Assembly: GCF_014205225.1 (NCBI RefSeq)
Contig: NZ_JACHNB010000001.1
Span: 9,467,501-9,531,500 of the forward strand
DNA length: 64,000 nt
Direction of reading: 5' to 3'
Origin: Actinoplanes octamycinicus
GTDB lineage: Bacteria > Actinomycetota > Actinomycetes > Mycobacteriales > Micromonosporaceae
Positions 1 to 7,941 of this stretch are shown here, piece after piece (the stretch's first letter is position 1; the number at the start of each line of letters is the position of its first letter). Under the pieces are notes generated by a model. The model saw nothing but the letters and a program-made list of their open reading frames with translations. It did not search any database and had not been told where the DNA came from. The translations under genes were made by a program, and so were the position numbers.

Positions 1-120
1 GGACTCGGCGTCCCAGTGCTTCGGGAGGTCCATGATGGGCACTGTAGCCAGCGCCGGGCCGCCCGCGCCTCCACCGACCAAACGACCCGTTCCGAGACTG
101 TCCTGATTAGCATCGGTCAC

Positions 121-678
121 ATGCCGGACCCCCGCGAAGTCTTCGTCATCCACGGCCGCGACGAGCAGGCCCGCCTCGCCCTGTGGCGGTTCCTGCAGGC
201 CATCGACCTGCACCCGCTGGACTGGGAGGAGGTCGTCGAGCGCACCGGCCGGGGCATCCCGCACATGACCGAGGTGCTGGCCAAGGCGTTCGAGGAGAAC
301 CAGGCGGCGATCGTGCTGTGCACCCCGGACGACGGGGCGGTGCTGCACGAGGAGCTGCGCGGGCGGCGGGAACAGCCGTACGAGACCGAGCTGACCGGCC
401 AGGTCCGGCCGAACGTGCTCCTCGAGATGGGCATGGCGCTGGCCCTGCAGCCGGAGCGCACGGTCATCGTGGAGATCGGCGACCTGCGACCAGTTTCGGA
501 CATCGCCGGGATCAACGTGATCCGGTTCAACGGCACCGCGGAGAGCCTCAACAAGATCGCCGGCCGGCTGGAGCTGGTCGGCTGCGCGGTCAACCGGAAG
601 GGCACCGACTGGCTGGACACCAAGCCGTTCGAGGACCTGTCGGCGTACCAGCGCCGGTTCACGCCCCGGTCAGCGTGA
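121..678 (+). CDS. TIR-like nucleotide-binding domain protein
   Basis: About 185 residues from ATG 121. The N-terminus has the beta-strand and loop of the TIR-like family once annotated as predicted nucleotide-binding protein (CAP12/PCTIR group): EVFVIHGRDEQA, then a conserved AIVLCTPDD strand and RPNVLLEMGMAL helix. In that family the domain binds or hydrolyses NAD+, or senses cyclic nucleotides, often as a defence effector. The frame is open to the window edge (GTG at 16), so an N-terminal sensor domain may lie outside. No clear ribosome site precedes ATG 121. The gene converges on the CHAT protease and overlaps it by 20 bp. No nucleotide cyclase is visible beside it, so calling it CBASS is not supported. 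Confidence 0.7.
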   Translation: MPDPREVFVIHGRDEQARLALWRFLQAIDLHPLDWEEVVERTGRGIPHMTEVLAKAFEENQAAIVLCTPDDGAVLHEELRGRREQPYETELTGQVRPNVLLEMGMALALQPERTVIVEIGDLRPVSDIAGINVIRFNGTAESLNKIAGRLELVGCAVNRKGTDWLDTKPFEDLSAYQRRFTPRSA

Positions 679-3142
679 ACGCCGCCCAGAAGTACGGGCT
701 GCCGAGCCGGGGCAGATGGCCGGCCGCCAGCTCCGGATAGGCCGCCCGCAGCTCGGGCCGGGCCGTCCCGCGCAGCCAGCGCTGCGCCTCGGCGAGCGCC
801 CGGGCCGGACTGGCCGCCCCGGCCGCGAGCAGATCGTGGAACCGGGCCATCAGCAGCGCCGTCACCCGGTCGTTGACCCCCCAGTGCGCGGCCACCACCC
901 CGGCCAGGCCGAGCTGGAGCAGGCCACCGGGCAGGCCGATCATCTCGTCCGGCAGCTCGTGGCCGATCCGGTGGCTCTCGCACGACGACAGCACCGCCAG
1001 CCGGCCCCGGCCGGGCGGCAGGCGCAGCAGGTCACGCAGGGTCACCGGGCCGTCGGCGAGCAGCAGCCGGCTGTCCAGGATCCGGTCCGGCGCCGCCTGC
1101 CCGTGACAGGCGAAGTGCCACACCGAGTGCCGGGGCAGCTGGTCCAGCACCGCGTCGCCGGTGGCCCGCGGCAGCACGGTCACCGCGGCGGCGCGATCCC
1201 GCCACAGCCGGGCCACCACGTCCACCTCCGGGCCGACGTTGACCAGCTCACTCGTGGCGGCGGCGACCGCGAGCACGGCCGGGCGCGCCGAGGCGAGCCC
1301 GGCGGCCCGCGCCTGGGCGATCCGCAGGACGCGGGCGCTGGGCGCGTAACGGAAGTCGTTGCGATCGGTCAGAGCCCGCCATCCGTACGCGGTCAGCGGG
1401 TCCTCGATCGCCGCGGCGTGCACCGGCAGCAGGCCGAGCAGCCCGACCGCCACGATCGTCACCAGCTCACCGTCGCCCAGGTGGCCGTCGAGCTCCCGCA
1501 TCCCGTGCCGCCAGAGCCACCGGGCGAGCCGTTCGACGCGGCGCGGGTCGTCGTCGTCCTCCAGCAGGCCGGCCTGGTGCCGGACCGCGTCCGCGGTCAG
1601 CTCGGGCAGGTCGACCGGCACCGGCTCGCCGTCGTCGTCGCGGACGATCAGCGCGTACCCGCCGGCCCGTGCGGCGGCCAGGTAGACCAGCGGTCCCTCG
1701 GCGGCGGCCGGCCGGATCCGGGCCAGGTCGCCGGCATCGGTCAGGCCGAGCCCGTCGACCTCGCGGCGGACCGCGTCGAAGGCCGCGGCGGCGCGGTGCA
1801 GCCCCGAGGTGAACTCGTCGCCGTGCGCCCAGCCGCGTTCGGCCCGGGCCAGTTGCCGGGCCGCCGCACGGTACCGGCCGGCGAGATCGTCGTGGCCGGC
1901 GGCGCGCAGCGCCGACTCCACCGCCGGGTCGTCCCGGCCGGTGATCTCGCGGAGCGCGACCGCCCGGCCGAGTTCCAGGGCGACCACCGCGCCGGCCGGG
2001 TCACCGGCCCGCAACAGCCACCAGCCGGCCTCGGCGGCGCGGTCCCGGACCCGGGCGAGCAGCCGGTCCCGGGTCCGGCTCTGGTACTGCGGGCCGGTGG
2101 CCAGCGGGACGGCGGCCATCATCGCCCGGTGGGCCGGCGCGCCGAACCGGACCTCGCCGGTCGACTCGGCCCAGGTCACCCACTCGTCGCTGACCTGCAG
2201 GAGCCGGTCCGAGGTGCCGGCCCGGTTGGCCCGCCAGGCGCGCTCCCAGGCGGCCGCGATCCGGTGCGCGGGCCGGGGCCGGGCGCCGGACAGGTCGGCC
2301 GCGGTGATCGCCCGGGCCAGGCCGGTGAGCGCGTCGAGCCGGGTCTTCGGCCCGCCGTGCCGGGCCGCCCTGCGGAACAGCCGGACCGCCCAGCGCACCT
2401 CGAACTGCCGGGTGGCGGCGGCCAGCAGCACCGACGCCTGGGAGACCTGGACCGGCGCCCGGCGGGCCGGGCGCCACCCGGCCACCCGCAGTCCGGCGCG
2501 GCACAGGTCCACCGCCTCCCGCGCGGTCAGCTGCCCGGCGTGGAAGGCCAGCTCGGCCCGGGTCCCGTGGACGTTGCCCAGCTCGCGCAGCAGGGCCGGG
2601 CCGGCCAGGTACAGCACGTGGTCCAGTTGCCAGAGCGCGTCCCGGATCAGCGCCTCCGCGGCCGGCTCGTCCGCCGTCGAGAGCTGGGCCAGCAGGTACT
2701 CGGCGCTGGCGTGGGCGGTCATGGCGTGCGCCTCGGTGTCCCCGGGCAGCCGGGCGACCGCCGTCTGCAGGGTGTCCAGGGCCGCGGTGTAGCCGGCCAG
2801 GTCGTCGCTCCGGGCGTACTTCGCCTGCATCAGGGTGACCAGGTCGAACGCGACACCGAACAGGCGCACCAGGTCGTCCGCGGGCAGCTCGCCGGCCGCC
2901 GCCCGGAGCAGGTCGGTGGCCTCGACCAGGTCGTCCGGCCGGTCCAGGAAGCTGGACCGGTGGACCAGCACCCGGGCCAGGGCGAGCTTGTCGCCCCGCT
3001 CGCGGGCCTCGGCGACGGTCGCGTCCAGGTCGGCGCCGGCGGCCGCGCGGTGCGGCTCGCGGAGCCGGTCGCGGGCGTTGCGGCGCCGGAGACGGCGGTG
3101 CGCGGCGATGCTCGCCGGCCGGTAGTGCCGCAGCAACGGCAT
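659..3142 (-). CDS. CHAT domain (caspase-like) protease with long helical N-terminal region
   Basis: 827 residues from ATG 3142. The C-terminal third is a CHAT domain. A catalytic histidine is in HFACHGQ (about residue 680) and a catalytic cysteine in LSSCESH (about residue 721), followed by the usual GGLLQLGLAGVVAAHW segment. The first 450 residues are alanine- and arginine-rich helices, probably degenerate TPR-like repeats, as in many actinobacterial CHAT proteins. CHAT proteases cleave partner proteins in bacterial conflict and cell-death systems. Last gene of the minus-strand array, 10 bp after the zinc-finger membrane gene, so probably cotranscribed with the phosphatase, kinase and vWA genes. 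Its substrate is unknown; neighbouring array proteins are candidates. Confidence 0.85.
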   Translation of the reverse strand: MPLLRHYRPASIAAHRRLRRRNARDRLREPHRAAAGADLDATVAEARERGDKLALARVLVHRSSFLDRPDDLVEATDLLRAAAGELPADDLVRLFGVAFDLVTLMQAKYARSDDLAGYTAALDTLQTAVARLPGDTEAHAMTAHASAEYLLAQLSTADEPAAEALIRDALWQLDHVLYLAGPALLRELGNVHGTRAELAFHAGQLTAREAVDLCRAGLRVAGWRPARRAPVQVSQASVLLAAATRQFEVRWAVRLFRRAARHGGPKTRLDALTGLARAITAADLSGARPRPAHRIAAAWERAWRANRAGTSDRLLQVSDEWVTWAESTGEVRFGAPAHRAMMAAVPLATGPQYQSRTRDRLLARVRDRAAEAGWWLLRAGDPAGAVVALELGRAVALREITGRDDPAVESALRAAGHDDLAGRYRAAARQLARAERGWAHGDEFTSGLHRAAAAFDAVRREVDGLGLTDAGDLARIRPAAAEGPLVYLAAARAGGYALIVRDDDGEPVPVDLPELTADAVRHQAGLLEDDDDPRRVERLARWLWRHGMRELDGHLGDGELVTIVAVGLLGLLPVHAAAIEDPLTAYGWRALTDRNDFRYAPSARVLRIAQARAAGLASARPAVLAVAAATSELVNVGPEVDVVARLWRDRAAAVTVLPRATGDAVLDQLPRHSVWHFACHGQAAPDRILDSRLLLADGPVTLRDLLRLPPGRGRLAVLSSCESHRIGHELPDEMIGLPGGLLQLGLAGVVAAHWGVNDRVTALLMARFHDLLAAGAASPARALAEAQRWLRGTARPELRAAYPELAAGHLPRLGSPYFWAAFTLTGA

Positions 3143-3152
3143 CCCCTACTCC

Positions 3153-4130
3153 TCAGCAAGCCTCGTGCTGCGCGTCGACGTCGCGGATCCGCAGCCCGGC
3201 GCCGCTGTCGGCGAGGGTGTAGACCATGGTCCAGCGGGTGCAGGTCTGGTCCGGGTCGTCGGCCGGGCCGTAACCGGCGGCCTGCCGGCTGCGGAAACTC
3301 AGCTCGGCGGTGACCGTGCCGCCGTTGTCGGTGACCGCGCCGAGCTCGATCTCGTCGTCCCGGGTGGTCCTGATGTCGGCGCCGAACTTGGCGACCACGG
3401 CGGGGTCGGCCGGGTTCATCCGGCCTTTCGGCTCGACCACGCTCAGGGCCGCGTCCGGGTCCTTCGCGTTGATGCCGGCGAAGTAGGTCTCGAACATGGT
3501 GGCGACCCGGTCGGCCAGGTCGCCCGGCTGGTCGATGGCGACCAGCCCGGCCGGGCCGGCGGTCGCGGCCGTGGTGGTCTCCGCGGTGGTGCTCTCGGTC
3601 GCCGGGTCGCTGGTCGCCGGGGTGTCGTACGTCGTGCCGGTCGCGCCCGGGCTCTCCTCGGCGTCCCCGTCGCGGGTGGTCACCACGATCGTCCCGACCA
3701 CCGCGGCCAGCAGGACCGCGACCAGCGCGAAGGTCGGGCCCTGGGAGCTCCGGCGCGGTGCGGTGACGACCGGCGGCGGCGTGATGCCGATGCGGGGCGG
3801 CGCACTCGGTGGTGTGGCCCGCGGCGGTGCGGCCCGCGGTCGTGTGGCCCGCGGCGGTGCGGCCCGCGGCGGTGCGGCCCGCGGCGGTGCGGCCCGCGGC
3901 GGTGTGGCCCGCGGCGGTGCGGCCCGCGGCGGTGCGGCCCGCGGCGGTGTGGCCCGCGGCGGTGTGGTCCTGGCCGGGCGCGGGGCCGCCGGCGGGTGCA
4001 CCGGCGGGACCGGGACGAAGCGCCGGGTCGGCGTGTCCGGCCCGGCCCGCTCGCTGCCGCCGCAGACCAGGCAGGCGTGGCTGGCCGGGTCGTTGTGGGT
4101 GCCGCAGGCCACGCAGGTCCAGGCGGACAT
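3153..4130 (-). CDS. RanBP2-type zinc-finger, single-pass membrane protein
   Basis: 325 residues from ATG 4130 (a GTG lies one codon earlier). The N-terminus fits the RanBP2 zinc-finger pattern W-x-C-x2-C-x3-N-x6-C-x2-C exactly: W4, C6, C9, N13, C20 and C23. Next come a PPRAA/PPRAT repeat tract (about residues 55-112), one membrane helix (FALVAVLLAAVVGTIVV), a Ser/Thr-rich linker and an outer domain of about 110 residues resembling NTF2-like folds (VATMFETYFAGINAKD). The finger should be cytoplasmic and the C-domain outside. Its start overlaps the stop of the upstream gene by one base (TGATG), implying coupled translation. Role unknown. The finger may bind an array partner; a similar protein is encoded at 7942-8889. 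Confidence 0.8.
   Translation of the reverse strand: MSAWTCVACGTHNDPASHACLVCGGSERAGPDTPTRRFVPVPPVHPPAAPRPARTTPPRATPPRAAPPRAAPPRATPPRAAPPRAAPPRAAPPRATRPRAAPPRATPPSAPPRIGITPPPVVTAPRRSSQGPTFALVAVLLAAVVGTIVVTTRDGDAEESPGATGTTYDTPATSDPATESTTAETTTAATAGPAGLVAIDQPGDLADRVATMFETYFAGINAKDPDAALSVVEPKGRMNPADPAVVAKFGADIRTTRDDEIELGAVTDNGGTVTAELSFRSRQAAGYGPADDPDQTCTRWTMVYTLADSGAGLRIRDVDAQHEAC
3806..3972 (-). repeat. 15-bp tandem repeat encoding PPRAA/PPRAT
   Basis: About ten head-to-tail copies of a 15-bp unit (plus-strand form GGCGGTGCGGCCCGC, with T or A variants) inside the zinc-finger membrane gene. Each unit encodes Pro-Pro-Arg-Ala-Ala or -Thr. Units are almost identical at DNA level, so the tract probably changes copy number easily. 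Because 15 is divisible by 3, gain or loss keeps frame and only alters the length of the linker between finger and membrane helix. Confidence 0.85.
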
Positions 4131-4855
4131 CACGGTCCGCCCGGCGGTCTGAGCAGCTCTCCCCTCGACAGCGCCACGGTGTCGGACAGGGGCCAGAGGA
4201 GGAGCCAGTCGTCGTGGTGCACGACCGGCGAGAGGTCCGGTCCCTTGACCGGCGGGGGCGGCTCGACCGGGGGCACCGCCGGGGGCGGCTCGACCGGTTT
4301 CGCCGGCGGGGCCGGCTCCGTCTCCTCGACCGGGTCCGGCTCGGAGACCTTCACCCGGCTCGCGGCCGGCGGCTCCGGCTCCGGCTGCTCGGCGTGCTCC
4401 CCGGGCCGGCCGGCCCAGGCGCCGTGGATCACCGGCTCCGGCGGCGGCTCGCTGCGGACCCGGCTCACCGGCTCCGGCAGCGCCTCGGCCCGCATCCGGC
4501 CCACCGGCTCGGGCAACGGCTCGGCGCGCACCCGGCTCACCGGCTCCGGCGGCGCCTCGGCCCGCGTCCGACCCGCCGGCTCCGGCCCGGCGGCTCCGGC
4601 GGCGGCCATCCGCTCCACGTCACTGAGCAGGGCCTCCCAGGAGACGCCGGAGAGACGCACCCCGACCACGTCCAGCCAGGCGCTGCCCGGCTCGACCGCC
4701 TCGCGCAGCCGGGGCAGCAGGTCACGCACCCGGTCCAGGGACACCTGCAACACGAACTCACTGGGCCCGACGATCCGGAGCACGCCGTCGGTCACCCGGT
4801 ACTCGAACGCCGCCCCCTCCGCCGCGTGCCTCGGCCCGCCACCGTCCCGGCTCAC
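4130..4855 (-). CDS. Unrecognised array protein with 12-residue repeats and proline-rich linker
   Basis: 241 residues from GTG 4855, chosen because the vWA gene ends at 4869 and GAGCGGGAC lies upstream. No known family recognised. Residues 15-85 form a compact alpha/beta segment (EYRVTDGVLRIVGPSEF onward). Residues 97-144 hold four 12-residue repeats close to VRAEPLPEPVSR. Then follow an acidic proline-rich stretch and a hydrophobic tail with VVHHDDWLLLWPLS. No signal peptide or membrane helix. It sits between the vWA and zinc-finger genes and is translationally coupled to the latter (TGATG). It looks like an adaptor or scaffold joining the other array proteins; that role is inferred from position and composition only. 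Confidence 0.6.
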   Translation of the reverse strand: MSRDGGGPRHAAEGAAFEYRVTDGVLRIVGPSEFVLQVSLDRVRDLLPRLREAVEPGSAWLDVVGVRLSGVSWEALLSDVERMAAAGAAGPEPAGRTRAEAPPEPVSRVRAEPLPEPVGRMRAEALPEPVSRVRSEPPPEPVIHGAWAGRPGEHAEQPEPEPPAASRVKVSEPDPVEETEPAPPAKPVEPPPAVPPVEPPPPVKGPDLSPVVHHDDWLLLWPLSDTVALSRGELLRPPGGP

Positions 4856-4868
4856 CGCTGCGTCCCGC

Positions 4869-5561
4869 TCAGATGCTGTTGCCGATGGCGTCGATGATCT
4901 CGGTGAACTCGAACTCGTTGAGTCCCTCACCGGCCCGCGACGGCACGTAGATGGTGTTGTTCCAGTCCGCGGCGATCTCGTTCCACGGGGTGGTGTCCGG
5001 CGCGAACAGCAGCAGCCGCTTGGCCGCGTTCTCCATCACCGCGGACTGGCTGCCGCCGTACCCCCAGACCTCCATCAGGTCGTCGATGCTGGCCGGGGCG
5101 ACCTGCGGATAGGTTCCGGCCGAGCTGCCCACGCCGAGCGGGTGCGCGGAGGCGTCGGTGAACAGCGCGACGATGTGCCGGCGCCGGTCCTGCCCGCGCT
5201 CCCAGTCCGAGTTCAGCGCGACGGCGAGCGCCTCCAGGCCGGACTCCGGCTCGTCGCCGCCACCGCCGGCGCGCAGCCCGCGGACGAACGACTCGAACTC
5301 GCCGACCTGCTCCGGGATGGTGAAGAACGGCGACTGCTCCAGCGCGTCCGAGGCGTTGTCCCGGAAGTCCCGGTAGGCCACCACCCGCAGCCGCAGCTTG
5401 CTGATCGCCTTGTCCTTGTGCGACATCGACTCCTCGAGGCGCTTGTGGAAGGTGAGCGCGCCCTCCTTCACCTGGTCGAGAACCGGGTACATGCTGCCGG
5501 TGACGTCGATGCAGAACACGATGTCCACCGCGTACTTGAGGCTTGTGCTGTTCGCGTCCAT
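4869..5561 (-). CDS. von Willebrand factor A (vWA) domain protein
   Basis: 230 residues from ATG 5561, with GAGGGG upstream. The vWA metal site begins at IVFCIDVTGSM (D-x-T-G-S form of MIDAS), with further elements at VVAYRDFRD and VALFTDASAH. The protein is essentially a lone vWA domain without membrane helix. In bacterial kinase/phosphatase modules such as the TerY-type triad, a lone vWA protein works with a PP2C phosphatase and a Ser/Thr kinase; exactly those two genes lie directly upstream (15-bp gap to the kinase). It probably binds a partner through a divalent metal, perhaps under phosphorylation control. Partners are not visible from sequence. Confidence 0.85.
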   Translation of the reverse strand: MDANSTSLKYAVDIVFCIDVTGSMYPVLDQVKEGALTFHKRLEESMSHKDKAISKLRLRVVAYRDFRDNASDALEQSPFFTIPEQVGEFESFVRGLRAGGGGDEPESGLEALAVALNSDWERGQDRRRHIVALFTDASAHPLGVGSSAGTYPQVAPASIDDLMEVWGYGGSQSAVMENAAKRLLLFAPDTTPWNEIAADWNNTIYVPSRAGEGLNEFEFTEIIDAIGNSI

Positions 5562-5576
5562 GACGATCCCCTCGGT

Positions 5577-6668
5577 CTATTTCTTGGTGTCGAAGTTGAT
5601 GCGCACCCGGGACGGCGGCGCGTCCGCGGGCCGGGCCGGCGCCGGAACGGCGGGCTTCGGCTCGGACTTCATGTTGATCTTGACGCGGCCACCCGCCGGA
5701 CCGGCTCCGGATCCGGCTCCCCCGCCGACCGGCGCGGGGGCCGGCGCCGGGATCGGCGGCACGGTGTGCCCGCCGATCTTGACCACCTTCTCGTCCTGGA
5801 AGACCGTGATGATCTCCTCGATCGACGGCCGGGCGGCATGGTCGGCGGAGACCATCCGGGCGATCAGGTCCCGGGTCTTCGGGTGCAGCTGGCCGGAGAG
5901 CACCAGCGGCTCACCCGCCCAGACCGCCTGGGACGGCGCGCCGAACCGGCCGCGGTCGTAACCGGGCATCTCGCCGACTAGGTAGACGTGGGTCATCAGG
6001 CCGAGCGCGAAGATGTCCGAGGCCAGCGTCAGGTGCTCGGCGGCGATCTCCGGGTCCTCCTTGACGTACCGCAGCCACTCGGGCGCCCCGTAGAGCTGGT
6101 CGCCGACGATCTGGTCGGGCGGCGGCGGGTCACCGGACAGGTACGAGTCGTCGAAGTCGATCATCTTGGCGGTGAACAGATCGGCGCCGCTGGACCGCTG
6201 CAGCAGCACGTTGGCCGGCTTCAGGTCGCCGTGCACGATCCCGGCCCGGTGCAGCAGCTTCATGCTCTGGAACAGGGTGCGCAGCACCACCAGGGTCTGC
6301 CGGTCGCTGAGCTCGGTGAGATCCTTGGCCGCCTCGGCCGCCACCCGGTCGGTCACCTTGTAGTACGTGGTGCCCTCGCGGAAGAACGCGGTCGCGGTGA
6401 CCAGGTTGCCGCCGCCGGCCACCTTGCCGCTGATCCGGCGGTTGACCTCCTTGTGCCGTTTCTCGAACTCCAGGCAGACCGCGCGCCGGCGGGCCTTGCT
6501 GGCCGGGCTGCCCATCGACTCGTCGGTCGGCCACTTCGGGTCGAGGAACTGCTTGATGAAGTAGTCGCGGCCACCGCGCTCGGCGAACGACCACACACAG
6601 CGGCCACCGCCGCTGTTGGTCGGCTCCGCCACGACGGTGAAGCCGCCGATGTTCTCGCCCAGCTTCAC
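5577..6668 (-). CDS. Serine/threonine protein kinase with C-terminal VKIN/VRIN motifs
   Basis: 363 residues from GTG 6668, which overlaps the phosphatase stop (GTGA) and has GGGAGG six bases upstream. Kinase features: ATP-binding lysine in YFIKQF (K39), catalytic loop HGDLKPANVLL (D148, N153) with HGD instead of HRD, metal-binding IDFDD (DFD instead of DFG, D171), and GAPEW as the APE motif (195-197). The activation loop is short. No membrane helix. The tail after residue 300 is Pro/Gly/Ala-rich with two copies of a basic motif, RVKINMK and RVRINFD, the second at the extreme C-terminus. The kinase should be active and soluble, opposed by the upstream phosphatase. Likely substrates are the vWA, adaptor or zinc-finger proteins (inference). 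Confidence 0.88.
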   Translation of the reverse strand: MKLGENIGGFTVVAEPTNSGGGRCVWSFAERGGRDYFIKQFLDPKWPTDESMGSPASKARRRAVCLEFEKRHKEVNRRISGKVAGGGNLVTATAFFREGTTYYKVTDRVAAEAAKDLTELSDRQTLVVLRTLFQSMKLLHRAGIVHGDLKPANVLLQRSSGADLFTAKMIDFDDSYLSGDPPPPDQIVGDQLYGAPEWLRYVKEDPEIAAEHLTLASDIFALGLMTHVYLVGEMPGYDRGRFGAPSQAVWAGEPLVLSGQLHPKTRDLIARMVSADHAARPSIEEIITVFQDEKVVKIGGHTVPPIPAPAPAPVGGGAGSGAGPAGGRVKINMKSEPKPAVPAPARPADAPPSRVRINFDTKK

Positions 6669-7762
6669 AAGGCCCTCCCGGCCATCCGCTCCAGGTACAT
6701 TCCGCAGTAGGTCTTCCAGGACAGGAGCCGGAACTCCTCGAGCCGGCGCTGACGCTCGCCGTCGTCCAGCGGGGCGTGCTGAAGCTCCCGCAGCGGCTGC
6801 GCGTGCTCGCGCTCGAGGTGGCTGTAACGATGCTGGAAGCCCGACCACAAGCCGCGAAAACTGCCGAACCCGATCGCGACGAGCGCGAGGGTGGCGTCGT
6901 CGCCCGCCGTCCGGCACCGCCAGTCCGCCAGCCGCCGGCCCCACTCCGCCAGGCTGGTGGCCCGGCCGAGGTTGTCCAGCAGCTCGAACTCGAACATCGC
7001 CGGGCTCGGCACGTACCCGAAGAAGCCGTCCGTGGCGCAGAGCAGCACGCACGGCTCGGGCAGCGGATACACCAGCTGCTGCCGGAGCCGGAACGGGAGA
7101 CCGGCGGCCACCTGGTTGGTCAGCGGCTGATCGGCCATCAAGGTTTCCAGCGGATCGTCCACGATCGAGTCGTCCCGGCTGATCTGCTGCAGCCCGCGGT
7201 CCGGGGTGAGCAGGTAGCACCGCGAATCGCCGGCCCACCGGGCCAGCGCCCGCAGCGGCTCGGCCGGGTCCGGCCGCCAGAAGTCGATCAGCGCGAGCGT
7301 GGTCGGCAGCTGCTTGGTGATGGTGCCGCGCAGTTTCCTGGCGCTGGGCGGACGGGCCGCGTCGAAGACCTCGCGCAGCCGGTCCTCCAGCGGCTGCCCA
7401 CCGGTGTGCCCGCCGGCGAACCACTCCTGCACGGTGAGGTGGGCCAGCCGGGACGCGGCGAACGCGTGGCTGACCGGCCGTCCGTCCACGGTGTGCCCGA
7501 GCAGCCGGGCGCCGGCGCCGCCCAGCCCGTCGTAGACGCCGACCACGCCGGCGTTGCCACTCTGCCGCAGCAGCAGCGTCGGCTCGGCATCCTCACCCAG
7601 GCCGGGACGCTTCTCGGTCCAGACGCCCAGGCACTGCACGTCGGCCCGGCCGGTCCGGCCGGCCCAGACCGCCTGCCGGCCGCCGCCGCCCGGCTCCTCA
7701 CCACGATCGAGACGCAAGATTCGGCTCCCTTCCCGGCACCACCGTGCACGGGAGAAAGTCAT
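6665..7762 (-). CDS. PP2C-family protein phosphatase
   Basis: 365 residues from ATG 7762; the frame is open further upstream, so the start is not certain. PP2C metal-binding motifs are visible: VYDGLGG (D78), LCATDGFFGY (D245) and GDDATLALVAIGF (D288/D289). The last 65 residues extend beyond the usual domain as a charged helical tail. It dephosphorylates Ser/Thr residues and is paired with the kinase that starts inside its stop codon (4-bp GTGA overlap), so the two are made together. First gene of the minus-strand array and divergent from the second zinc-finger membrane gene, with the shared promoter region in the 179 bp between. Confidence 0.82.
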   Translation of the reverse strand: MTFSRARWCREGSRILRLDRGEEPGGGGRQAVWAGRTGRADVQCLGVWTEKRPGLGEDAEPTLLLRQSGNAGVVGVYDGLGGAGARLLGHTVDGRPVSHAFAASRLAHLTVQEWFAGGHTGGQPLEDRLREVFDAARPPSARKLRGTITKQLPTTLALIDFWRPDPAEPLRALARWAGDSRCYLLTPDRGLQQISRDDSIVDDPLETLMADQPLTNQVAAGLPFRLRQQLVYPLPEPCVLLCATDGFFGYVPSPAMFEFELLDNLGRATSLAEWGRRLADWRCRTAGDDATLALVAIGFGSFRGLWSGFQHRYSHLEREHAQPLRELQHAPLDDGERQRRLEEFRLLSWKTYCGMYLERMAGRAL

Positions 7763-7941
7763 TCGTACATTGCCCGTATGGACGACGCATTCCGTGGTGA
7801 TCGGGAGCGGAATTTCACCGAGCAGGTTCGATTCCACCGAACGGGCTAACCGTTCCGGCTAGTTCCGCGGGACAGCAGATTATTGACATTGCCGCAGCCC
7901 GGTCCGCGTGTGAATCTGCCGGGTGAAGAACGGAGGGCCGA
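7763..7941. promoter_or_regulatory. Divergent intergenic region of the kinase/CHAT array
   Basis: 179 bp between the phosphatase gene (minus) and the second zinc-finger membrane gene (plus), less GC-rich than its surroundings. A TTGACA box lies at 7883-7888 on the plus strand, but no good -10 box follows at 16-18 bp, so the promoter call is weak. GGAGGG at 7931-7936 is a clear ribosome site for the plus-strand gene. A shared control region would link both zinc-finger genes. Confidence 0.35.

Noticed and set aside
121..678. CBASS system
   Set aside because: The TIR-like effector type fits, but no cyclic-nucleotide synthase is visible on either side within the window.
716..3313. 865-codon plus-strand frame opposite the CHAT gene
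   Set aside because: Translation is Gly/Pro/Arg/Gln low complexity without domains; the minus-strand frame has a clear CHAT protease.
3806..3972. Repeat cluster as a CRISPR array
   Set aside because: Units are contiguous 15-mers without spacers and encode an in-frame linker.
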